NCBI GenBank assembly: GCA_963755755.1
Contig: CAVWLJ010000016.1
Span: 1-26,245 of the forward strand
From: DATKNA01 sp963755755
GTDB lineage: Bacteria; Actinomycetota; Actinomycetes; Actinomycetales; Kineosporiaceae
Length of the DNA: 26,245 nt
Direction of reading: 5' to 3'
Each line of letters starts with the position of its first letter. Position 1 is the first letter of the stretch. The translations under genes and the position numbers were made by a program. Shown piece by piece: positions 14,121-21,850 of the stretch. A model generated the notes under the pieces. It searched no databases and was not told the DNA's origin. It saw nothing but the letters and a program-made list of their open reading frames with translations.

Positions 14121-15971
14121 ATGCGCCCGCCCCGGACCCTCGCCGTTCTCGCCGGCGTCGCGACAGCGACGATGATCGCGACCGTCGCCCCCGCCCGCGC
14201 CCAGACGGCCGCACCCAGTCGTGCGCCGGTCGACGGCAAGCAGGCCGTCGCACTGGGGTACGGGGGCGCGGTGTCGACGGTCGACCTCGATGCGACCCGT
14301 TCGGGCATCGAGGTGCTGCGCGCGGGCGGCAACGCCGCGGACGCCGCCGTCGCTGCGGCGGCCACCCTCGGCGTCACCGAACCCTTCTCGTCCGGGGTCG
14401 GCGGCGGCGGGTACTTCGTCTACTACGACGCCCGAACCCACCGCGTCTCCACCGTCGACGGCCGTGAGACGGGTCCGGCGGCCTTCCGCCCGGACATCTT
14501 CGTCGACCCGGCCACGGGACAGCCCTACGCGTTCGCCACCGCCGTGACCAGCGGCCTCTCCGTCGGCGTCCCGGGCACGCCTGCGACGTGGCAGACAGTT
14601 GCGAAGCGGTTCGGCACCAAGCCGGTGAGCGCCCTGCTGCAGCCCGCCATCCGCGTCGCGCAGCGCGGCTTCGTGGTCGACCAGACGTTCCACGACCAGG
14701 TCGCCTCGAACGCCGCCCGGTTCGCCAAGTTCAGCTCGACCAGCGCGCTGTACCTGCCGGGCGGCCAGCCACCCGCGGTCGGCAGCGTCTTCAGGAACCC
14801 CGACCTCGCCGCGACCTACCGGCAGCTCGGCCGCAAGGGGCTGAACTGGTTCTACACGGGGCCCCTGGCGAGCGAGGTGGCGCGCACGGCCCAGCAGCCG
14901 CCGCTGGTCCCGGGCACCGCCCCGGTGATCCCCGGCGTCATCACCGCCAAGGACATCCGCGGCTATTCCGTGGTGTCGCACGCTCCGACGCACGTGTCCT
15001 ACCGAGGGCTCGACGTCTACTCCATCGCACCGTCCTCGAGCGGCGGGACGACCGTGGGCGAGGCGCTCAACATCCTCGAGAACGTGAACCTCAAGAAGGT
15101 CTCCGAGGCGCAGGCGCTGCACGACTACCTCGAGGCGTCACGGCGGGCCTACGCCGATCGCAACCGCTACATCGGCGACCCCGCCTACCTCGGCCCGTCC
15201 GGCCGGTTCGCGATGCGTCAGCTGCTGACGCAGGGCTTCGCCGACGAGCGGTTCTGCACCATCGACCAGAGCCACGCCTCCCCCGGCCCGGTGCCACCGG
15301 GGACGCCGGACGGCTCCTACAACCCCTCGTGCCGCACGATCACGAACCCGGACGGCCGACCCGCCACCGGTGACACCGAGGGCCTGTCGACGACGCACCT
15401 CGTCGTCACCGACAAGCGCGGCGACGTGGCCTCCTACACGCTGACGATCGAGCAGACCGGTGGCAACGGCATGGTGGTGCCCGGGCGCGGGTTCCTCCTC
15501 AACAACGAGATGACCGACTTCGACTTCGCGCCGCTGACCCCCGGCGTCCCCGACCCGAACCTGCCCGCCGCCGGCAAGCGGCCGCGCAGCAGCATGTCCC
15601 CGACGATCGTGCTGCGGCACGGAGCGCCGTACCTGGCGGTCGGCTCGCCCGGCGGCGCGACCATCATCACCACGGTGCTGCAGACGCTGATCAACCGCAT
15701 CGATCTCGGGTACTCCCTGGAGGGTGCCATCGCAGCCCCCCGGGCGTCGCAGCGCAACCAGTCGACGGGCGCGGGAGAGGCGGAGCCGGCGTTCCTCGCG
15801 TCCCCGGTCGCGAAGGTGCTGCAGGACACCTACGGGCAGACCTTCACGGTGAACCCGGAGATCGGCGCGGCGACCGGTCTGGAGTTCCTCGGGCACGGCC
15901 TCGTGCTCGCGGCGGCCGAGCCCGTCCGCCGCGGCGGCGGCAGCGCCCTGGTCGTGAGACCGCGGCGCTGA
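14121..15971 (+). CDS. ggt: Gamma-glutamyltransferase (secreted)
   Basis: A complete 616-residue gamma-glutamyltransferase, which cleaves gamma-glutamyl bonds of glutathione-like peptides or glutamine outside the membrane. A Sec signal (MRPPRTLAVLAGVATATMIA, cleavage near ARA-QTA) precedes the large subunit. GIEVLRAGGNAADAAVAAAA, the FSSGVGGGGYFVYYD motif and DGRETGP (substrate-binding Arg115) are clear. Autocleavage exposes the nucleophile Thr424 in EGLSTTHLVVTD. The small subunit carries NNEMTDFDF, RPRSSMSPTIV and the oxyanion motif GSPGGATI. The frame is intact. GGGAG upstream of ATG 14121 is the ribosome site; GGCTC (14092-14096) could pair with GAGCC (14113-14117) and hide it. Palindromic element B follows ten bases after the stop. 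Actinobacteria often lack glutathione, so the natural substrate is open. Confidence 0.95.
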   Translation: MRPPRTLAVLAGVATATMIATVAPARAQTAAPSRAPVDGKQAVALGYGGAVSTVDLDATRSGIEVLRAGGNAADAAVAAAATLGVTEPFSSGVGGGGYFVYYDARTHRVSTVDGRETGPAAFRPDIFVDPATGQPYAFATAVTSGLSVGVPGTPATWQTVAKRFGTKPVSALLQPAIRVAQRGFVVDQTFHDQVASNAARFAKFSSTSALYLPGGQPPAVGSVFRNPDLAATYRQLGRKGLNWFYTGPLASEVARTAQQPPLVPGTAPVIPGVITAKDIRGYSVVSHAPTHVSYRGLDVYSIAPSSSGGTTVGEALNILENVNLKKVSEAQALHDYLEASRRAYADRNRYIGDPAYLGPSGRFAMRQLLTQGFADERFCTIDQSHASPGPVPPGTPDGSYNPSCRTITNPDGRPATGDTEGLSTTHLVVTDKRGDVASYTLTIEQTGGNGMVVPGRGFLLNNEMTDFDFAPLTPGVPDPNLPAAGKRPRSSMSPTIVLRHGAPYLAVGSPGGATIITTVLQTLINRIDLGYSLEGAIAAPRASQRNQSTGAGEAEPAFLASPVAKVLQDTYGQTFTVNPEIGAATGLEFLGHGLVLAAAEPVRRGGGSALVVRPRR

Positions 15972-15980
15972 CACCTTCGC

Positions 15981-16044
15981 TGATCATGCAATCCGGTCCG
16001 ATCATGCAGTCCAGACTGCATGATCGGACCGGATTGCATGATCA
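15981..16044. repeat. Palindromic element B (31-base perfect arms, two-base loop)
   Basis: Left arm 15981-16011 and right arm 16014-16044 are exact reverse complements around CA. The ends are TGATCATGCAAT, as in element A, and GATCATGCA occurs again inside each arm (16000-16008). It lies between the convergent ggt and DinB-like genes. The whole is 64 bases and could form a hairpin or cruciform of 31 pairs. Confidence 0.95.
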
Positions 16045-16058
16045 CGCGAGCGGGCGGG

Positions 16059-16553
16059 TCAGCCGGGGGTCAAGCCCGAGCGGATGTCGATCTCGTGGTG
16101 GGCCACCTCGTGGGCGCTCCAGCGCAGGATCCACCCCCGGTAGACCCAGCCGTGATCCGGATGCCACGACGAGACGTCCGCCGGTGCCTCCTGGGCGGCG
16201 CGCATCCACTGACCTGACGCCACGGCGAGCGCCCAGAGCCCGACCCGCATGGAGAGCGGGGACGAGCTCCGCGCGGCCATGATGTCGTGCTGCCGCCAGG
16301 GCGAGAAGCCGGCGTCCGGGTCGACGGCGAGCATCCACAGGTCCTCGGTCGCGTGCCGCAGCCCGTCGACGACGTGCCACAGGTACTCCCGGGGTGACCA
16401 GGTGCCGGCGAGCCCGTACCGGGGCCCTTCCCGCCCGGCGAAGGCCCGACCGTAACTGCTCGACACGTTCAGGACGGTGTCGATCACCGGCTCGTCGGGC
16501 AGGTTCCAGTCGAACCCGCACTGCGGGCAGACCGTCGTCGTCCCCGTCGTCAT
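16059..16553 (-). CDS. DinB-like helical protein with N-terminal CxxC
   Basis: A 164-residue protein that looks like the DinB / maleylpyruvate isomerase-like four-helix fold, many members of which bind metal and use thiols such as mycothiol. It starts MTTGTTTVCPQCGFDWNLPD, where CPQCGFDW resembles half of a zinc ribbon. Candidate metal ligands are the His residues in YLWHVVDGLRHATEDLW and in SAHEVAHHEIDIRSG. Tryptophans are frequent, as usual for the fold. The ATG at 16553 has GGAGG five bases upstream; longer starts lack this. The gene stands alone downstream of glnE on the same strand, 131 bases away. Function unknown. Confidence 0.65.
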   Translation of the reverse strand: MTTGTTTVCPQCGFDWNLPDEPVIDTVLNVSSSYGRAFAGREGPRYGLAGTWSPREYLWHVVDGLRHATEDLWMLAVDPDAGFSPWRQHDIMAARSSSPLSMRVGLWALAVASGQWMRAAQEAPADVSSWHPDHGWVYRGWILRWSAHEVAHHEIDIRSGLTPG

Positions 16554-16684
16554 CACCGCCTCCAACCTCGACATCGCCGAGCGCTCCCGCTGACTGAACG
16601 TCATCGAGGAGGGGCTTTTCCGGCGCCGATTGTCGTGGCTGACACCCGTGCGCCGCGTCGGCATCCCCCGAGCAGATCAGCTGG

Positions 16685-19600
16685 TCAGCCGTAGAAGATC
16701 CGGTCGACCACGCTGCGTGCCCGCCGTGTGATGCGCTGGTAGTCGTCCTCGAAGGTCACGGCGGCCCCGGGCGGATACCCGACCAGGCGGGCGACGCCGT
16801 CGAGCTCCCGGATGCCGGTGGGCAGGGTGTCGGACGGCCGCCCGCGGAAGAGCACGACCGCGTTGCGCACCCGCGAGGCCAGCCGCCACGCGGCCTCGAG
16901 GACGTCGGCGTCGTCGGCCTGCACGAGGCCGGCGTCGCGTGCCGCGTGCAGCGCTCCCAGCGTGGACGGCGTCCGCAACTCGCGGATCGCGCCGGCGTGC
17001 CGGAGTTGCAGCAGCTGCACCGTCCACTCGACGTCGGAGAGCGCCCCGCGGCCGAGCTTGAGGTGGCGGTGCGGGTCCGCGCCGCGCGGCAACCGCTCCG
17101 ACTCGACCCTCGCCTTGATCCGGCGGATGTCCCGGACGGCGGCCTCCGACAACCCGCGCGCGGGCCAGCGGACGGGGTCGACGAGTGCCTCGAACCGCTC
17201 CCCCAGGTCGGCATCGCCGACGGCGGGGAGGGCGCGGGCGAGGGCCTGCGCCTCCCAGGGCTGCGACCAGCGGGCGTAGTACTCGGCGTAGGAGTCGAAG
17301 GTCCGCACCAGGGGCCCGTTCCGGCCCTCCGGGCGCAGGTCGGCGTCCACGGAGAGGGCGGGTTCCGGCCCGGGCGAGCCGAGCATCCGCCGCAGTTCGC
17401 CCGCGACGGCGGCCGCCGCCTCCTCGGCCCGCCGCGGGTCGGCCCCGGCCACCGGGTCGTGGACGAAGAGGACGTCGGCGTCACTGCCGTACCCGAGCTC
17501 CGCCCCGCCGAGCCGGCCCATGGCGACCAGCAGCATCCGGGTGGGCAACGGTTCACCCAGGCGTCGCTCGACCGCCGTGATCGCGGCGCTGAGCCCGCCG
17601 TCGAGCGCGGCGACGGCGGCGTCGGTCAACCCCTGGCCCACGGCGTCCAGGTCGACCAGCCCCGCGACGTCGGCGATCGCCGTCCGCACCATCTCCCGAC
17701 GCCGGACGGCGAGGACGGCGAGCGCGGCTGCGTCCGGGTCGTCCCGGTGCCGGGCGGCCGCCCCGCGGACCGCGCCGAGCGTGACGGCGCGCGGCCGGGG
17801 CACGAGCTGGGGCTCGTCGCCGAGCAGCGCGACGGCCTCCGGGCCCTTCTCGAGGAGTTGCGCGACGAGCCGGCTCGACGAGAGCACGTGCGCCATCCGC
17901 TCCGCGGCCGCCCCGGAGTCGCGCAGCATCTTCAGGTACCAGTGGGTCGTCCCGAGGTCCTCCGACAGCCGGCGGAAGGCGAGCAGCCCAGCGTCGGGGT
18001 CGGGGCCGTCGGCGAACCATCCCAGCAGGACCGGCAGCAGCTGGCGCTGGATGGCGGCGCGCCGGCTCACTCCCGCCGTCAGCGCCTGCAGATGCCGCAG
18101 GGCCCCGGCGGGGTCGCCGTACCCGAGCGCCGCGAGCCTCGCCTTCGCGGCCTCCGGCGTGAGGCGCACCTCGTCGGTCGTGAGCCGGGCGACGGCGGCG
18201 AGCAGCGGCCGATAGAAGAGCTTCTCGTGGATGCGCCGCACCTCCAGGGCGTGCCGGCGCCAGAGCTCCTCGACCTCGCGCGCCGGGTCGCGGACCAGGC
18301 CCAGGGCGCGGCCGAGGCGGCGCAGGTCGGCGGGGTCGGTGGGTACCAGGTGGCTGCGCCGCAGCCGGTAGAGCTGGATGCGGTGCTCGAGCGTTCTCAG
18401 CGTCCGGTAGGCGCGGTCGAGCTCGGCGGCGTCGTCGCGGCCGACGTAGCCGTAGGCGGCCAGCGCCTCGAGACCCTCGAGGGTGTTGCCGGTCCGAAGC
18501 CGGGGGTCGATCCGGCCGTGGACGAGCTGGAGCAGCTGGACGCTGAACTCGACGTCGCGCAGGCCCCCCGGGCCGAGCTTGAGCTGCCGGCCGGCCTCCT
18601 TCGCGGGCACGTGCTCCTCCACCCGGCGGCGCATCGCCTGGACGTCCTCGACGAAGTGCTCCCGCTCCGCCGCGCGCCAGACGAGGGGCCGGATCGCCTC
18701 CAGATAGGCGGCGCCGAGGGCGGCGTCCCCCGCGACCGGGCGGGCCTTGAGCAGCGCCTGGAACTCCCAGGTGGCGGCCCAGCGCCGGTAGTAGGCGACG
18801 TGGCTGTCGAGGGTCCGGACCAGCGGCCCGCGCTTACCCTCGGGCCGCAGCGCGGCGTCGACGGGCCACAGGGTGCCCTCGGGGGTCGCCTCCGAGCAGG
18901 CCCGGGCCAGGCCGGCGGCGAGCTTGGCGCCGGTCGCGAGCGCGGCCTGCTCGTCGCCGCCCTCGACGGGCTCGACGACGTAGATGACGTCGACATCGCT
19001 GACGTAGTTGAGCTCCCGGCCGCCGCACTTGCCCATGGCCAGGACGGCGATGCGGCACGGCTCGCTGCCGGCGGGCAGCTCGGCGCGTGCGATGGCGAGA
19101 GCCGCCTCCAGCGCGGCGGCGGCGAGGTCGGCGAGGTCGCGGGAGACGTCGGGCTCGGCGGCGGCCGGGTCCTCGGCGACGAGGTCGCGGCCGGCGATGC
19201 CGAGCAGGAGCCGGCGGTAGCCGATCCGCAGCGCGTCGAGCGCCCGCGGCACCGGCAGCCCGGCGACGGGTTCTGCGGCGGCGGGGTCGGCGCCGACGGC
19301 ACCGAGCAGGCGGGCGCGGACGCCGTCCGGGTCGTCGGGCCGGCCCTCGTCGACCGCCGTCCAGTGCGCGGGATGCCGGGCGAGGTGGTCGCCGAGCGCG
19401 GCCGACGTCCCGAGGACGGCGAGCAGCTTGTCGCGGGTCGGGCCGCCGGCCCGCAGCGCGGCCTTCAGGCGCCCGTTCCTCGGCAGCGCCTCGAGGAGCC
19501 GGACCAGGCCCAGGAGCGCGAGGTCGGGATCGGGGACGTCGCCGAGCGCGCCGACGAGCCCGTCGTCGAAGACGTCCTCGAGCGGATCGACGAGCCCGGC

Positions 19601-19696
19601 CAGAGCGGGGTCGGTGAGGACGCGCGTGGCGCGGGCGGGGTCGGCGAAGCCCAGCCGGGCCAGCCGGCCGGCGGTGCTCGAGGGCCGGTCGGTCAC
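16685..19696 (-). CDS. glnE: Bifunctional glutamine synthetase adenylyltransferase/deadenylase GlnE
   Basis: GlnE attaches AMP to, and removes it from, the active-site tyrosine of GlnA, switching it off and on. The 1003-residue frame is intact, a normal actinobacterial length. The N-terminal nucleotidyltransferase (deadenylylase) has MGKCGGRELNYVSDVDVIYV (about residues 217-236). HVAYYRRWAATWEFQALLKA and KLGPGGLRDVEFSVQLLQL follow. The C-terminal adenylyltransferase repeats the pattern: MGRLGGAELGYGSDADVLFV (about 724-743), YYARWSQPWEAQALARALP and KLGRGALSDVEWTVQLLQL. The GTG start overlaps the TGA of the amidotransferase gene by four bases, so the two are coupled. Its target GlnA, with the modified Tyr, lies at 7057-8487. 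Confidence 0.96.
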   Translation of the reverse strand: MTDRPSSTAGRLARLGFADPARATRVLTDPALAGLVDPLEDVFDDGLVGALGDVPDPDLALLGLVRLLEALPRNGRLKAALRAGGPTRDKLLAVLGTSAALGDHLARHPAHWTAVDEGRPDDPDGVRARLLGAVGADPAAAEPVAGLPVPRALDALRIGYRRLLLGIAGRDLVAEDPAAAEPDVSRDLADLAAAALEAALAIARAELPAGSEPCRIAVLAMGKCGGRELNYVSDVDVIYVVEPVEGGDEQAALATGAKLAAGLARACSEATPEGTLWPVDAALRPEGKRGPLVRTLDSHVAYYRRWAATWEFQALLKARPVAGDAALGAAYLEAIRPLVWRAAEREHFVEDVQAMRRRVEEHVPAKEAGRQLKLGPGGLRDVEFSVQLLQLVHGRIDPRLRTGNTLEGLEALAAYGYVGRDDAAELDRAYRTLRTLEHRIQLYRLRRSHLVPTDPADLRRLGRALGLVRDPAREVEELWRRHALEVRRIHEKLFYRPLLAAVARLTTDEVRLTPEAAKARLAALGYGDPAGALRHLQALTAGVSRRAAIQRQLLPVLLGWFADGPDPDAGLLAFRRLSEDLGTTHWYLKMLRDSGAAAERMAHVLSSSRLVAQLLEKGPEAVALLGDEPQLVPRPRAVTLGAVRGAAARHRDDPDAAALAVLAVRRREMVRTAIADVAGLVDLDAVGQGLTDAAVAALDGGLSAAITAVERRLGEPLPTRMLLVAMGRLGGAELGYGSDADVLFVHDPVAGADPRRAEEAAAAVAGELRRMLGSPGPEPALSVDADLRPEGRNGPLVRTFDSYAEYYARWSQPWEAQALARALPAVGDADLGERFEALVDPVRWPARGLSEAAVRDIRRIKARVESERLPRGADPHRHLKLGRGALSDVEWTVQLLQLRHAGAIRELRTPSTLGALHAARDAGLVQADDADVLEAAWRLASRVRNAVVLFRGRPSDTLPTGIRELDGVARLVGYPPGAAVTFEDDYQRITRRARSVVDRIFYG

Positions 19697-20436
19697 CGCC
19701 GGGCACCGGCCGAGGCGCCGCTCACCACCCCGAGGAACGCCGCCGCGTGCGCGGCCGCGAGCTCGTCGAGCCGGTCGTCGGCGTCCTTGACGCTCCGGGC
19801 CACCTCGTCGGGGTCGAGCCCGGCGGCGACGACGGCGTCCGCGTCCTCGCGCATCCAGCCCCCGAAGTCGTCGGCGGTGACCTCGGGGTGGTACTGCACG
19901 GCCCACGCGACCGCGCCCCAGCCGGAAGGCCTGGTGCCGGTAGACCTCGCCGCTGCCGAGCAGGACGGCGCCGGGCGGCAGCTCGGTGATCGCGTCGTGG
20001 TGGCCCTGCGCGCCGACGTACCCCTCGACGGGCAGCGCGGACATCAGCGGGTCGCCGCCCGCCTCGTCCGTGGGCGTGATCACGCTGAGCCCGGGCTCGA
20101 TGCCGGCGGCGCCGGGTTCGACCCGTCCGCCGGTGGCGTGCGCGAGGAGCTGGGCGCCCAGGCAGATCCCGAACAGCGGGACGCCGGTGCGGACGGCCTC
20201 GACCATCAGCGTCCGGGTGTGCGGCAGCCAGGGGGCGCGCTCGTCCTCCCACGCGGCCATCGAGCCCCCGAGGACGACGAGGCCGTGGACGCCGTCGAGG
20301 TCGCCGGGCAGCGCGTTGCCGCGGTCGGGACGGCGGACGTCGAGCTGCGTCGACTGCGCGGAAGGCGCGGCTCGAGGCGGCCGAGCGGGCCGTCGTCCTG
20401 ATGCTGGACGACGAGCAGGTGCGGGATCCGGCTCAC
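19693..20436 (-). CDS. Class I glutamine amidotransferase-like protein (frameshifted as read)
   Basis: A GuaA-type class I amidotransferase without a fused synthetase domain. The GTG at 20436 overlaps the glnA2 stop by four bases and opens MSRIPHLLVVQHQDDGPLG. After one indel near 20365 the frame gives GLVVLGGSMAAWEDERAPWL and PLFGICLGAQLLAHATGG, with the nucleophile Cys (codon 20162-20164). After another near 19917 comes WAVQYHPEVTADDFGGW, with catalytic His and Glu. The protein ends SGASAGARR at 19693. The complete triad suggests an active hydrolase. Stand-alone members hydrolyse gamma-glutamyl bonds or feed ammonia to partners. Its place between glnA2 and glnE suggests gamma-glutamyl metabolism, which is inference. 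Confidence 0.85.
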
Positions 20437-21771
20437 AGCAGCGGAAGGTAGCGGTTGAGCTCGAACGGGGTCACCTGCTGCCGGTAGTCCGCCCATTCCT
20501 GGCGCTTGTTGCGCAGGAAGAAGTCGAAGACGCCCTCCCCGAGCGTCTCGGCGACGAGCTCGGAGTCCTCCATGATCGCGCGATCGCGTCGGAGAGGCTG
20601 GCCGGCAGCGGCTTGATGCCGAGGGCGCGGCGCTCGCCGTCGGTGAGCGCCCAGACGTCGTCCTCGGCGCCGTCGGGCAGGTCGAGGCCCTCGTCGACGC
20701 CCTTGAGGCCGGCGGCGAGCAGGAGGGCGAAGGCCAGGTAGGGGTTGCAGGCCGAGTCGAGCGCGCGGTACTCGATGCGCGTCGAGTTGCCCTTGCCGGG
20801 CTTGTACATCGGGACGCGGATGAGCGCCGAGCGGTTGTTGTGCCCCCAGCAGACGTAGCTCGGCGCCTCGCCCCCGCCCCACAGCCGCTTGTAGGAGTTC
20901 ACCCACTGGTTCGTGACCGCGGTGATCTCGGAGGAGTGCCTCAGCAGGCCGCGATGAACTGCCGGGCGACCTTGCTCAGCTGGAACTCGGCGCCGGCTTC
21001 GTGGAAGGCGTTGCGGTCGCCCTCGAAGAGGGACAGGTGGGTGTGCATGCCCGAGCCCGGGTGGTCGGCGAACGGTTTCGGCATGAACGTCGCGTAGACG
21101 CCCTGCTCGAGGCCGACCTCCTTGATGACCGTCCGGAACGTCATGATGTTGTCGGCCATGCTGAGCGCGTCGGCGTACCGCAGGTCGATCTCGTTCTGGC
21201 CCGGGCCGCCCTCGTGGTGGCTGAACTCGACGCTGATCCCCATGCTCTCGAGCACGGTGATCGCGGCCCGCCGGAAGTCGTGCGTCGTACCGCGGGGGAC
21301 GTGGTCGAAGTAGCCGGCGCGGTCGACGGGTTCCGGCAGCTGGCCCGGCGTCGGTTCGTTCTTCAGCAGGTAGAACTCGATCTCGGGGTGGGTGTAGAAG
21401 GTCAGCCCGTGCTGGGCCGCCTTGTTCAGCGCCCGCTTGAGGACGTTGCGGGGGTCGCTCAGCGTGGGTTCGCCGTCCGGCGTGAGGATGTCGCAGAACA
21501 TCCGCGCGGTGCCGTGGTTCTCGCCCCGCCAGGGCAGGACGGCGAAGGTGCTGGGGTCCGGCCGGACGAGCATGTCCGCCTCGTAGACGCGGGCCAGGCC
21601 CTCGATGGCGCTGCCGTCGAAGCCGATGCCCTCGGCGAACGCGCCCTCGAGCTCCGCCGGCGCGACGGCGACGGACTTCAGGCTGCCGAGGACGTCGGTG
21701 AACCACAGCCGGACGAACCGGATGTCGCGCTCCTCGATCGTGCGGAGCACGAACTCCTGCTGCCTGTCCAT
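20433..21771 (-). CDS. glnA2: GlnA2-type glutamine synthetase family protein (frameshifted as read)
   Basis: Closely resembles M. tuberculosis Rv2222c: MDRQQEFVLRTIEERDIRFV, RLWFTDVLGSLKSVAVAPAE and EFSHHEGGPGQNEIDLRYAD. FMPKPFADHPGSGMHTHLSL, AVTNQWVNSYKRLWGGGEAP and NNRSALIRVPMYKPGKGNST complete the active site. The region of the GlnA adenylylation tyrosine reads GAEDDVWALTDGERRALG, with no Tyr, so GlnE should not control it. GlnA2/GlnA3 relatives in Streptomyces glutamylate polyamines instead of ammonia, so the real substrate is open. Shifts lie near 20945 and 20577. AAGGA precedes ATG 21771, and a TAGGCT -10 lies at 21808-21813. First gene of a three-gene coupled operon. Confidence 0.93.
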
Positions 21772-21807
21772 GGCATCCTTCCGCCCTACGTCGCGCCGAT
21801 CGCCGCC

Positions 21808-21813
21808 AGCCTA
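21808..21813 (-). promoter_or_regulatory. -10 box (TAGGCT) of the glnA2 operon
   Basis: TAGGCT on the - strand, 36 bases before the glnA2 ATG. No GTNAC/GAAAC array is seen here, so unlike glnA this operon shows no GlnR site. Confidence 0.45.
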
Positions 21814-21850
21814 ACCGGGCGGGATGTCGGGACGATGACGCCGACCGCCG

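Noticed and set aside
15830..16282. Short ORFs spanning palindromic element B on both strands
   Set aside because: They arise because the palindrome reads the same on both strands and contains several ATG triplets; no ribosome sites or family similarity.
16685..20260. Apparent amidotransferase-GlnE fusion protein of 1191 residues
   Set aside because: One missing base near 19917 puts the amidotransferase N-terminal part in the glnE frame. The true C-terminus with QYHPEV is in another frame and stops at 19693, overlapping the glnE GTG.
16946..20401. 1151-codon open frame on the + strand
   Set aside because: It is the antisense of glnE and the amidotransferase gene. Its composition (Gly, Arg, Pro, Val, Glu) is that of a GC-rich shadow frame and it has no domain pattern.
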